A DNA stretch of 36,288 nt, taken from the NCBI GenBank assembly GCA_050946255.1, contig JBMNUL010000007.1:1-36288 (forward strand), written 5' to 3'. The notes under the pieces were generated by a model, which saw only the letters and a list, made by a program, of their open reading frames with translations, did no database searches and was not told the DNA's origin. The position numbers were made by a program, and so were the translations under genes. Origin of the DNA: JBMNUL01 sp050946255 (GTDB lineage Bacteria; Actinomycetota; Coriobacteriia; Coriobacteriales; CADBOM01). The stretch's first letter is position 1. Every line of letters begins with the position of its first letter. This document shows positions 7,490 to 15,371 of the stretch, piece after piece.

Positions 7490-8452
7490 CTATTTCCCCA
7501 GTCGATTCTTGTACCAGTCCAAAGTGGGGGGAAGCCCCTCGTCGATTGTCCTGGGATTGAAATCGATGATGCTCTTCACGTAAGCGTTCGTAGCGTTGTG
7601 GCAATCGACATCTGCCCCACGTCTGGGCTTGCGGTCGATCTCGCCATCGAAGTTCATGTACTTGCAGATCTTTGCCATCAGATCGTTAACGGAAATGTTC
7701 CCATTGGCCGAGATGTTGACCTCGTGCCCCTTCTCCATCACGTCATAGAGCTTGATCACGGCATCCACGGTGTCGAGAACGTAGATGAAATCGCGGCTCT
7801 GCTTTCCGGAGCCCTGGATTTGCGGATGCTCTCCATTGAGGATTCGCTTGGCTGTGATCGGGATGATGCCGGCAAGCGGCCCCTCCCAGTTCTGCCTTGG
7901 TCCATAGTTGTTGAACGGCCTCACGATGTAGGCATCGAGGTCGAACATGTTCACATAGGTGCGGAGCATGATGTCGGCAGCAGCCTTGCCGCCTGCATAT
8001 GTCGTAGTCGGGTTGTAAGGATGCTTCTCATCCATTGGCTCGTAGACGGCGGTGCCGTAAACCTCTGAAGAGGAGAAGTGGCAAAGGGTCTCGAACTTCC
8101 CGGCACGCAGCAGCTCCAGCAAGTTCCCTATTACATTGACGTTGGTCTCGAAAGCGTCTCTTGGGTCGATGAACGAGTAGTTGAGGGCCTTTGTCGCCAA
8201 GTTGAACGCGATGTCTATGGACCTGTCGGTCACGATCTGCTCGAGCATCTCGGCGTTCTCGGCATCCTCCTTGTAGAGAACTGCTCCCCTTGCTATGGCG
8301 TCGGCGACATTCTCCTCCTTGCCGAGGAACATGTTGTCCACGATAGTGACGCTCCCAGCGCCCTCGTCGAGCAGCCTGTCACATAGATGGCTGCCAATGA
8401 AACCGGCGCCGCCAACCACCATGACGTTGGCGCCGCAAATCTTTCTTCTCAT
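7490..8452 (-). CDS. NAD-dependent nucleotide-sugar epimerase/dehydratase (extended SDR)
   Basis: A 320-residue extended short-chain dehydrogenase/reductase. The Rossmann motif 'VVGGAGFIGSHLCDRL' lies at ~12-27, and 'NLATKALNYSF' and 'SSSEVYGTAVYEP' carry the usual active-site Ser/Thr region. The catalytic pair appears as Y-A-G-G-K ('TTYAGGKAAADIM'), followed by 'VRPFNNYGPRQ', which is diagnostic of sugar-nucleotide epimerases/dehydratases. The start at 8452 has AAGGGGAAGG upstream. It is the first gene of the operon running to 3089. Such enzymes epimerise at C4 or dehydrate at C4-C6 of UDP- or dTDP-sugars; the sequence alone does not tell which. Confidence 0.87.
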   Translation of the reverse strand: MRRKICGANVMVVGGAGFIGSHLCDRLLDEGAGSVTIVDNMFLGKEENVADAIARGAVLYKEDAENAEMLEQIVTDRSIDIAFNLATKALNYSFIDPRDAFETNVNVIGNLLELLRAGKFETLCHFSSSEVYGTAVYEPMDEKHPYNPTTTYAGGKAAADIMLRTYVNMFDLDAYIVRPFNNYGPRQNWEGPLAGIIPITAKRILNGEHPQIQGSGKQSRDFIYVLDTVDAVIKLYDVMEKGHEVNISANGNISVNDLMAKICKYMNFDGEIDRKPRRGADVDCHNATNAYVKSIIDFNPRTIDEGLPPTLDWYKNRLGK

Positions 8453-8547
8453 GCCTTCCCCTTCTGTGCCTTATCTACCTTCGAACATTCGGATGCCCAC
8501 ACATCCGACATCGTTGTCATCGTTTGCAAATCCCCACGAATTCCAGA
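8453..8547 (-). other. Spacer with hairpin upstream of sugar operon
   Basis: The 95-bp gap between the YfhO-type gene and the epimerase contains an inverted repeat at 8489-8508 (TCGGATG-6 nt-CATCCGA). There is no U-tract after it on the minus strand, so it is a poor Rho-independent terminator. It could be an attenuator-like or processing structure. Confidence 0.35.
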
Positions 8548-11511
8548 TCACGTTCTAAAGTGACCCGGCTTGTTGTCGTGACCCGGCTCATTTCCACCTA
8601 TTCCCGAGGCGAGGTGCTTCGGCCCGCTCTCCCATTCGTTTTCTCTTTCTTGAGCATCTGCTTCCCAAGAAAGGGTGTCGTCCACGGCCTTTCGCCAGCT
8701 TTCTGGAAGTGTCGACCTCTCGTCGCGTCTCCTGATGACAAACATGAACGCCACGAACAGCACAATCGATACCACGGTTGCAGCGGCACCAGCTTTAAAC
8801 CCTGGGAGGTGGTAGGTCATCTCAATGTCGTTCTCGCCCTCGCTCACCGGAATGGCCATGAGGGCGCCCTCCACCTTCTGAGGCTGCACTTCGTTGCCGT
8901 TGACTTCCACTGTCCAGCCTTCGTCATACGGGATCGAGGTGAACATGATTCCATCGGAATCTGTCGAGCAGGTACCGTGCACGTACCCTTCCTCGAACTC
9001 GTCTACCTCGAACGGATGCCTCCCCAGCTCATCTACGACTTCTTGCAAAACGTCTGTGTCCAACGCATATACGTACATTTGCTCAGTGCTCCTGAGGGAG
9101 AGATTCCTGACCTTCCCGTAATCCTTGCTGCCAGGTTCCGGCTGTATTGGGAGAAGCTCGATTTCGGTGGTTTCCCATTTGTCCACATCTGAAACCGGGA
9201 ACACCCCGTTGAAGAACCTATTGGAGTAGTCGTAATAGGTCTTGCCATCCACGACCAAATTGGCATCGAGGAAGGTCTCCGTAGAGAGGAACCCGTACAC
9301 GGGAGAATCCTGCGGAACATCTACCTCCCACTTGAACCCCTCGTGCAAACGCTCGACCTGCCTCACATCGAGCTTCTTGAACAGCTCGACGTCTTCCCCC
9401 ATCAGCTCCGAGACGAACTTGTTCTGATTCTCGAACGGGTTGAACGAGCCATCGTTGCCCATATCGTCTGTGCTCAGAGTGAGGTTATCCCCAACCGCAC
9501 CGGGATCCACGGTGAACCCGAGCGGCAACGCATACGGGTTCTCGTAAACGCGATTGCCGTCCTGCGTGGCCTCGACATCAGTCTCGACAAACCCGTATGG
9601 GCACTCGCCAGCCGAGACGTATTTCACGCCAAAGATCGAATCTGTCGGGAGAATTGGATAGTTGTAGGAGATGATGCAGCTCCAGTTCTTGCAGTAGCCG
9701 AGCGCGGAGAAGAGGTTCTGCAGCGCATCATCGTATGTGGAGTCGTAAATCGCGATTTGCGAATACCCATACACCAGAGACTCGTTGCTGACCAGCGGCC
9801 TTTTATATGGCGACATGAAATTGTAGAGCTTGCAGAACCTGTAAGCGTTGACGTCCGTGCCATCCTCGGAATCCAGCTCGTCATATTGCTCGCGACCCTC
9901 GGAGTAGTACTGCTCGTACCTGCTGTTGGTTTCACCGTAATATAAATAGGTGAACTCATGGCAGAAGTTCGCAGCCGTGGGAATTGACATCTCAACACAG
10001 ACCATGACCACCAGAACTACCTGTACCACGATTAAGATGACCTTCCCATTTACGGAAGACATGATGCAGAGCAATATCGTCATTGCAGCGGTAAAGCAGG
10101 CCCCTACCATCGGAATGAAATAATTGTCGAAATCTTGCAGACTGAACGCCCTTCCCGAGAAGGCCACGAAAACGCACCCCGCCACAACCACAGCACCCGA
10201 GATCAATATCGGGATCTTCGAGCTCTCGTGCAAATGCTCCAGCACGAAGCCGGACATGAAAACCATCAGCCCGGATATGAGGAATGCATATCTGCAGTAG
10301 AAGGAGAGGGCGTCGCGGAAGCCGCACCAAATGCGGTCGAGGGGAAGCCATGCAGTGGAGAAGATCATGAAAGCGAGAAGAAGACCTGTAGCCACCTTTG
10401 CCCGGACTGAGACCTTCCCGCTGAAGAAGAACCAGAAGCAGCACAGGAGCACGAAAACCCCGGTGTAAATTTGAGGGCTGCTCTCGCGGACCCAAACACC
10501 TGGGAAAGCAGACAGAAGCGGGAATGCATCTTTCCACTTGAACCCTGGCGAGAGCAAGTCCGTGCTCGGAGAACCCTTCCCGTTCAACAGCTGCAACGCG
10601 GTGGGATATAGAACTATCAGCGAGGCCACTACTCCCAGGGCATATGCGACTGCGAATCTTCCGGGATTGACGAGTATCCCAAGCCACACCCGCCTTCCCT
10701 CTTTTCGCGCAGTCGGAGCATAGATTGCAGACTCCACGAGATAGAACAAGATGGAGAACAGGCAGATCATGTAGCCGTTGTACCAGTCGATCAATATCGC
10801 AACGAGAATGGTGACGAAAAGCATCACAGGTTTGCCATCACGGACGACGCGGTATATCCCCAACATGACCAGCGGCAACATCACCACGCCGTCGAGCCAC
10901 ATGGGATTGTCGATCTGCGTGGCCATGTACATCATGAGAGCGTAGGAGGTCGAAAGGGCCAGCTCCATCCCCCATTCGAGCTTGAAGCGATTGTGCACGT
11001 AGATGTAAGAGGTCAAGCCCGCGAAGCCGAAATTCAATACCGCTGCCAAAGTTGCAAACGCAACAGGGTTGTCACCATTGAAGAAATAGAGGAGCAGGCA
11101 GATCGGGCTCGCGCAGATCGTGGAGTAAAGGGCGAACATGTTCCCGCCCAATGACTTGGAGAACGAGTAGACAAGCCCCAGATCGCCGTGCAGCACATTG
11201 CGGAACCACTCGAAGAAGTAGGTGTAGGAAATCTGATAATCCCAGACTATCAGGCTGTGGTCGCCGAACGGGTAGACGCTCAACACGTAAAACAACACCA
11301 GGACCACGACGATTGGGATAATAAATGCCAGAACGCACATGATGGCAGTTCTAACGATGCTGCGGCCCCTTGTTCTGCCGCGCTCTTCGTGCGCCGACTC
11401 GCCAGCATGCGAACTGTATTTCAAGTGTTCAGCAGTGTTGGAAACATGCCTGGCCCCAGCATGGGCTCCTGTGCCAGGCGAATTGCCCAGCAACTGGAAT
11501 TCCTCGTTCAT
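8548..11511 (-). CDS. YfhO-family polytopic membrane protein (GT-C-like)
   Basis: A 987-residue membrane protein of the YfhO family, known as large GT-C-fold-like proteins linked to wall teichoic/lipoteichoic acid or polysaccharide glycosylation in Gram-positives. Residues ~1-52 are a charged cytosolic tail. About a dozen hydrophobic segments follow from ~53 to ~515 (first: 'AIMCVLAFIIPIVVVLVLFY'). A long extracytoplasmic domain (~520-925) comes next, then a final TM ('ATVVSIVLFVAFMFVI') and a cytosolic tail. The C-terminal 'DEGWTVEVNGNEV … LPGFKAG' is the family's characteristic end. An early loop with acidic and aromatic residues ('FGDHSLIVWDYQ') fits a GT-C catalytic loop. The ATG overlaps the preceding acyltransferase stop by four bases (ATGA). 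Acceptor and donor are unknown; a polyprenyl-linked sugar made by the adjacent GT2 enzyme is a reasonable inference. Confidence 0.85.
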   Translation of the reverse strand: MNEEFQLLGNSPGTGAHAGARHVSNTAEHLKYSSHAGESAHEERGRTRGRSIVRTAIMCVLAFIIPIVVVLVLFYVLSVYPFGDHSLIVWDYQISYTYFFEWFRNVLHGDLGLVYSFSKSLGGNMFALYSTICASPICLLLYFFNGDNPVAFATLAAVLNFGFAGLTSYIYVHNRFKLEWGMELALSTSYALMMYMATQIDNPMWLDGVVMLPLVMLGIYRVVRDGKPVMLFVTILVAILIDWYNGYMICLFSILFYLVESAIYAPTARKEGRRVWLGILVNPGRFAVAYALGVVASLIVLYPTALQLLNGKGSPSTDLLSPGFKWKDAFPLLSAFPGVWVRESSPQIYTGVFVLLCCFWFFFSGKVSVRAKVATGLLLAFMIFSTAWLPLDRIWCGFRDALSFYCRYAFLISGLMVFMSGFVLEHLHESSKIPILISGAVVVAGCVFVAFSGRAFSLQDFDNYFIPMVGACFTAAMTILLCIMSSVNGKVILIVVQVVLVVMVCVEMSIPTAANFCHEFTYLYYGETNSRYEQYYSEGREQYDELDSEDGTDVNAYRFCKLYNFMSPYKRPLVSNESLVYGYSQIAIYDSTYDDALQNLFSALGYCKNWSCIISYNYPILPTDSIFGVKYVSAGECPYGFVETDVEATQDGNRVYENPYALPLGFTVDPGAVGDNLTLSTDDMGNDGSFNPFENQNKFVSELMGEDVELFKKLDVRQVERLHEGFKWEVDVPQDSPVYGFLSTETFLDANLVVDGKTYYDYSNRFFNGVFPVSDVDKWETTEIELLPIQPEPGSKDYGKVRNLSLRSTEQMYVYALDTDVLQEVVDELGRHPFEVDEFEEGYVHGTCSTDSDGIMFTSIPYDEGWTVEVNGNEVQPQKVEGALMAIPVSEGENDIEMTYHLPGFKAGAAATVVSIVLFVAFMFVIRRRDERSTLPESWRKAVDDTLSWEADAQERENEWESGPKHLASGIGGNEPGHDNKPGHFRT

Positions 11512-12176
11512 AGAGTCTGCCCATTTCCAAGATCATCACTGCTTGAGGAGCTGGAACCGTCGGTGCCCTGACCTTCCGCTTGCTCTGGGCTGGCACCATG
11601 GAAGTACTCCAGGCGAACGTCATCTCCGTCAGGCACTACCCTGCCGATGACCTTGGCGGGAGTTCCCCCGACAATCGACCAGGCGGGAACGTCCTCGGTG
11701 ATGGTCGCATTAGCGCAGACAAGAACATGATCGCCGATCTTGACACCGCGGGTAACGACGCTCTGAGCCCCGATGAAGGTGCATTCCCCTATTTCCACTG
11801 GGCTGCGGTCGTGTCCTGCCTTGCCGCCAGTGAGCGCATACTTCACGCTGTCGTGGGTGTAGACATGCACTCCCGTGGAGAAGACACAGTGCGCACCTAT
11901 CTTTAGACCGCCCGAGCCGTCGATCATGCAAAACGGGCCAATCCAAAGGTCGGGACCCATTTCAATGTCGCCGATGAGCGTGGCCGAATCGTAGACAACC
12001 GATCCCTCGCTCGCATATTTGTCTCCACGTGCATGCCAATCGGTGATGTTCTCGCCGAAGGGATTGAGCCTGCCATATTCATCTAGAGTCTTGGCGTCGA
12101 GGTCCTCGCGCAGCTTTCGAAGCTCCTTGAGCAGAGTATCCTCATCGTCTGGGAGGTTGAGCTTGTCCAAGTCCAC
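11508..12176 (-). CDS. Hexapeptide-repeat (LbetaH) acyltransferase
   Basis: A 222-residue left-handed beta-helix acyltransferase of the WbbJ/CysE-like superfamily. An N-terminal helical segment (~1-55) is followed by hexapeptide repeats from ~58 ('GSVVYDSATLIGDIEMG', 'WIGPFCMIDGSGGLKIG', 'GVKIGDHVLVCANA') and the C-terminal 'WSIVGGTPAKVIGRV'. The loop 'VHVYTHDSVKYAL' carries a His in the position of the active-site base of many O-acetyltransferases. The tail (~200-222) is Ser/Asp-rich. The start is a GTG directly after the stop of the GT2 gene, with AGGAG 10 nt upstream. It presumably O- or N-acetylates a sugar of the same polysaccharide. Confidence 0.82.
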   Translation of the reverse strand: MDLDKLNLPDDEDTLLKELRKLREDLDAKTLDEYGRLNPFGENITDWHARGDKYASEGSVVYDSATLIGDIEMGPDLWIGPFCMIDGSGGLKIGAHCVFSTGVHVYTHDSVKYALTGGKAGHDRSPVEIGECTFIGAQSVVTRGVKIGDHVLVCANATITEDVPAWSIVGGTPAKVIGRVVPDGDDVRLEYFHGASPEQAEGQGTDGSSSSSSDDLGNGQTL

Positions 12177-13118
12177 CTATGCATCTCTCCTAACGGAACT
12201 CTTCTTCTCATAGACCTCGTCCACGAGAAAAGCCGGTCTCTCTCGCGTGGCCTCGAGATTTCGCACAAGATACTCGGAGATGATTCCGAGCGAGATGTTT
12301 ATGATTCCAATGCCCACAAGCAATACCGCCATCAGACTCGGCCACCCAGCATCGAATTGGACGATGTTGAACAGCTTGAGTATCACGATGACCAATGCCC
12401 AGATAATGCCTGCTGCTGCGAGCACCCCACCAACGGCCGTGATAGCGTGAATCGGCATATACGAGAATCCAACGAAGCTGTCGATGAAGAGTTTGATCTT
12501 CTTGTGAAGGCTCCATTTGGAACTCCCAGCCTCGCGCTCCACATACTCCACCTTGAGACCTTTGCGGGTATATCCCATCTGGAAGACCTGGAAAAATATC
12601 GACGAGTTCTTCTCGGGATGTTGGCGAAGCTGCTCCTTGATCTTAGATCCGTAGGCAATTCCAACCAGCCCCTCGGCAGGGTAGCTGGGCTCGATGTACT
12701 TCTGCACCATCTTCGCGAACTTGCGGCTGCCCCAGCTGCCGCGATACCCAACCCGCTCTAGGTACACCAGCTCGTTTCCCGCCAGGAGCTCCTCGCGTAT
12801 CCTGGTGATGTCCTCTATCGGATAGGGCATGTCCATAGAGTAGACGACCACGTAATCTGCATCGGAATTTGCACTGCCGGCCCTGATTGCGGGATGGGAG
12901 CCATAGTTCCTGGACAGTTTGACGACCTTGCAATCTGCACCGGGAATCTCTATATCGCGTAGCATCTGCAGCGTGGAATCTGCCGAACCGTCATCGACGA
13001 ACACGAACTGAATAAAGAAATCGACGGTATTGACATACTCAGAGGCGGCATCCACGAAAAGAGGTATGCTCTCCGATTCGTTATATGCAGGCACGACGAT
13101 AGAAACGTCAGGTTTCAT
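12177..13118 (-). CDS. GT2 polyprenyl-phosphate glycosyltransferase (GtrB/DPM-like)
   Basis: A 313-residue family 2 glycosyltransferase with an N-terminal GT-A domain ('VSIVVPAYNESESIPLFV', 'FVFVDDGSADSTLQML', 'LSRNYGSHPAIRAG'). At the C-terminus there are two TM segments ('MPIHAITAVGGVLAAAGIIW', 'LMAVLLVGIGIINISLGI'), the architecture of GtrB/DPM1-like enzymes that load sugars onto polyprenyl phosphate at the inner membrane face. The usual 'MDADLQDPPE' segment reads 'SMDMPYPIEDI' here, so the metal-binding D-x-D is altered to D-M-P. The start at 13118 was chosen for the GGAGGGG site 5 nt upstream; a 35-residue upstream extension is Cys-rich and not family-like. It is the first gene of the three-gene operon with the acyltransferase and YfhO protein. 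Confidence 0.88.
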   Translation of the reverse strand: MKPDVSIVVPAYNESESIPLFVDAASEYVNTVDFFIQFVFVDDGSADSTLQMLRDIEIPGADCKVVKLSRNYGSHPAIRAGSANSDADYVVVYSMDMPYPIEDITRIREELLAGNELVYLERVGYRGSWGSRKFAKMVQKYIEPSYPAEGLVGIAYGSKIKEQLRQHPEKNSSIFFQVFQMGYTRKGLKVEYVEREAGSSKWSLHKKIKLFIDSFVGFSYMPIHAITAVGGVLAAAGIIWALVIVILKLFNIVQFDAGWPSLMAVLLVGIGIINISLGIISEYLVRNLEATRERPAFLVDEVYEKKSSVRRDA

Positions 13119-13710
13119 GCAGACCCCTCCACAAGAAATGCATGAACTATGCCCAAGGATTCCCCAGAAAAATATGCAAAATCGCTGCATACTCCCTTGC
13201 AAGTTCAATGAAGAAGTATACAACCTGAAAATGGTTGATGAGCACCTCTCGGGGAGCGATGTGTGTATGCCCGCGAAAGCGAAATATTGTGGAGAGCTCG
13301 ATAGATGGTTGCGAACTTGATATACAAAAGTCGTCAGAATAGTTCATAAAAGATCATCTGAGAGATCGGACGAACGCCTGGCAGTTACATCTTCTGGGTT
13401 GAGAAATTGTCTGATGACTCCATTTGCATGACCTGAGAAATTGACCGACGGCTCCATCTGAGGGACCGGGCGATAGTCTGACGGCTCCATTTACGAGACT
13501 TGGGAAATTGACCGACGGTTCCATCTGCCGGGTCGGGATATTGACCCGGCAATTGGATTGCAACAACAACCACAGCTTGGAATTGGCTGTTCATTCTTCC
13601 AGCAGGCCATCAATAATTCCACATCGCTGAAGCGTTAGAGCATAATACAAGGGATATAGAGAAGATTAGGATGAAGATGTGCAATGCGCGGAGAGATTGG
13701 AGTGAGCGCT
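13119..13710. other. Divergent intergenic region between GT2 operon and hypB pair
   Basis: About 590 bp with no gene. It holds the promoters of two divergent units plus a 33/34-bp tandem repeat (listed separately). On the minus strand a TATACT -10-like box lies near 13225, about 110 bp from the GT2 start. On the plus strand CATAAT near 13640 with TTCCAC about 18 bp upstream is a weak candidate for the hypB genes. Neither -35 is convincing. Confidence 0.4.
13335..13560. repeat. Degenerate 33/34-bp tandem repeat, about six units
   Basis: A core (C/T)CAT(C/T)T recurs at 13354, 13387, 13420, 13454, 13487 and 13521, that is at spacings of 33, 33, 34, 33 and 34 bp. Better units share GAAATTGACCGACGG, then a CTCCATCTG-type core, then GGACCGGG. 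The alternation of 33 and 34 bp rules out a conserved reading frame. There are no unique spacers, so this is not a CRISPR array. Confidence 0.7.
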
Positions 13711-14388
13711 ATGGGAACCGACCGAGTGAGAATAGTTGAGTTGAAGAAGACGATTCTCGAGGACAACGACGCCGACGCCCTGGCCCTCCGAGATGAACTT
13801 ACATCGAGGAAAAAGTTTTATGTGAACGTGATGTCCTCGCCAGGTTCGGGCAAGACTTCTGTTCTGCTCTCGCTCTTGGCGAAGCTAGAACAGAGGGGAC
13901 GCCATTGCGGGGTCATGGAGGCGGACATCGACTCCGATGTCGACGCTCGCACGATGCTCGATGCAGGATACCCGGCGGTGCAGCTGCACACAGGCGGGAT
14001 GTGCCATCTCGACGCGCAGATGTCACGCCAGGGGCTGGTGGCGCTCGGAACCGACGACTTAGACATCGTGTTCCTGGAAAACGTGGGAAATCTGGTTTGC
14101 CCGGCAGAATTCGAGACCGGGGCACATTGCAATCTCGTGATCCTCTCGGTTCCCGAAGGACACGACAAGCCCCTGAAGTACCCCCTGATGTTCCAGAAGG
14201 CGCACATCGTGGCGGTGAACAAGATCGATGCATTGCCGGCATTCGATTTCGACTTCGACAAGGTCGGCGAGAACATCCACATGAGGAATCCGGAGGCGCA
14301 GATAATACCAGTTTCCGCCAGAACTGGAGAGGGAATCGACAAGCTTGCCGACGCCGTGGATGAGATGGCGTCAAAGGTCCTGGGGTAG
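13711..14388 (+). CDS. hypB: HypB-type nickel GTPase, copy 1 (metal site intact)
   Basis: A 225-residue SIMIBI-class GTPase of the HypB family, which delivers nickel into NiFe-hydrogenase (or other Ni proteins). The P-loop 'SSPGSGKTS' lies at ~42, followed by 'GVMEADIDSDVDA', the G-domain metal motif 'GGMCHLDAQM' with C98-H99, 'ENVGNLVCP' (C130), and the guanine-recognition motif 'VNKID'. The three residues known to bind metal in HypB G-domains (Cys-His and the later Cys) are therefore present. The N-terminal CxxC high-affinity site and His-rich region of some HypBs are absent. The start at 13711 has GGAG 9 nt upstream; 13684 is an alternative ATG. It is followed 128 bp later by a paralogue. 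No hydrogenase or other hyp gene is in the window. Confidence 0.9.
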   Translation: MGTDRVRIVELKKTILEDNDADALALRDELTSRKKFYVNVMSSPGSGKTSVLLSLLAKLEQRGRHCGVMEADIDSDVDARTMLDAGYPAVQLHTGGMCHLDAQMSRQGLVALGTDDLDIVFLENVGNLVCPAEFETGAHCNLVILSVPEGHDKPLKYPLMFQKAHIVAVNKIDALPAFDFDFDKVGENIHMRNPEAQIIPVSARTGEGIDKLADAVDEMASKVLG

Positions 14389-14515
14389 CGGATACCTTTT
14401 TGTCACGGGCAACATCGACGAGGTGCCAGTTCGAACACCACGCGGCAAAGGCAACGCATACAGTGCACCTTTTAGGACACCATACGGCGCGGGCGATAGA
14501 GACGAAGGACTAGCT

Positions 14516-15196
14516 ATGAGCTACAAGACGATTGACGTTCATCAGAGCGTTTGGGCGAAAAACGATGAGATAGCCGACAGGACGAGAGCGCGAATCCGCG
14601 AGCAGGGAACCTGCATGGTGAACATGATGGCCTCCCCAGGAGCTGGCAAGACCACGGTTCTGCTCCGCACAATCGATGCTTTGAAGGACCGCTTCTCTAT
14701 CGGGGTAATGGAAGCTGACATCGACTATTCCATCGATGCCCAGAAGATGGAAGATGCCGGAGTCCGCACGATTCAGATACATACCGGCGGGGAGTGCGCG
14801 ATGGATGCCGAGATGACCGAGCAGGCACTCGACGATTTCCCCACCGAGGATCTCGACCTCATCTTCCTGGAGAACGTTGGGAATCTTGTTTGCCCCGCCG
14901 AGACGGACACCGGGGCCTCGCTCAATGTGGAGATTCTCTCTATTCCAGAGGGCGACGACAAACCCCTGAAATACCCGCTGATGTTCAAGGTTTGCCATGC
15001 GGTGCTGGTCAACAAGATCGATACACGAGAGTACTTCCCATTCGATGACGAGGCGGTGGTCAAGCGCATCCACGCCCTCAACCCAGATGCCGAGGTCTTC
15101 TTCATCAGCGCGAAGACCGGCGAGGGTTTCAGCGCGTGGGTCGATTGGATTGCCCAGAAGACCGAGGAGTGGAAGTCCTCGAAAGCCAGTCGATAG
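14516..15196 (+). CDS. HypB-type GTPase, copy 2 (metal-site His lost)
   Basis: A 226-residue HypB paralogue beginning MSYKTIDVHQSVW, with AAGGA 7 nt before the ATG. It keeps the P-loop 'ASPGAGKTT', 'GVMEADIDYSIDA', 'ENVGNLVCP' (C126) and 'VNKID'. The metal motif, however, reads 'GGECAMDAEM': C94 is kept but the adjacent His is Ala. Family knowledge says Cys-His plus a second Cys form the nickel/zinc site at the dimer interface, so copy 2 should bind metal weakly or differently. It may hetero-dimerise with copy 1 or have a different client. The last codons lie inside the first unit of a ~88-bp direct repeat (15186 onward). It is cotranscribed with copy 1 by position. Confidence 0.87.
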   Translation: MSYKTIDVHQSVWAKNDEIADRTRARIREQGTCMVNMMASPGAGKTTVLLRTIDALKDRFSIGVMEADIDYSIDAQKMEDAGVRTIQIHTGGECAMDAEMTEQALDDFPTEDLDLIFLENVGNLVCPAETDTGASLNVEILSIPEGDDKPLKYPLMFKVCHAVLVNKIDTREYFPFDDEAVVKRIHALNPDAEVFFISAKTGEGFSAWVDWIAQKTEEWKSSKASR

Positions 15197-15365
15197 GGTG
15201 CTTCAAAGCTGCAACGGTTTCGTACCTGCAACAGCATCACGCGTATGAAGCCTCGATTGGAGTCACGATAATGCCAGCCGATAGGGTGCTTCACAGCTGC
15301 AACCGCATCGCGGGCAAGCCACCTCGGTGGAAAACGCTGGAAGTCTACCTATAAGGTGTTCCCCT
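15186..15365. repeat. Degenerate ~88-bp direct repeat overlapping the hypB2 stop
   Basis: The segment 15186-15222 (CCAGTCGATAGGGTGCTTC…) recurs at 15274-15310 (CCAGCCGATAGGGTGCTTC…) with only a few mismatches over 37 bp, 88 bp apart. A third, weaker start (CTACCTATAAGGTGTTCCC) follows near 15346. The in-between segments (CATCACGCGTATGAAGCC… and CATCGCGGGCAAGCC…) also align. The first unit encodes the last residues and stop of copy 2. Confidence 0.75.
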
Positions 15366-15371
15366 AACTCC

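Noticed and set aside
13335..13560. Possible CRISPR array
   Set aside because: The 33/34-bp units abut one another and are imperfect along their whole length. There are no unique spacers between identical repeats and no cas genes nearby.
14345..14515. Upstream extension of the second hypB-like gene
   Set aside because: It overlaps the first hypB frame and lacks a ribosome site; AAGGA precedes the ATG at 14516.
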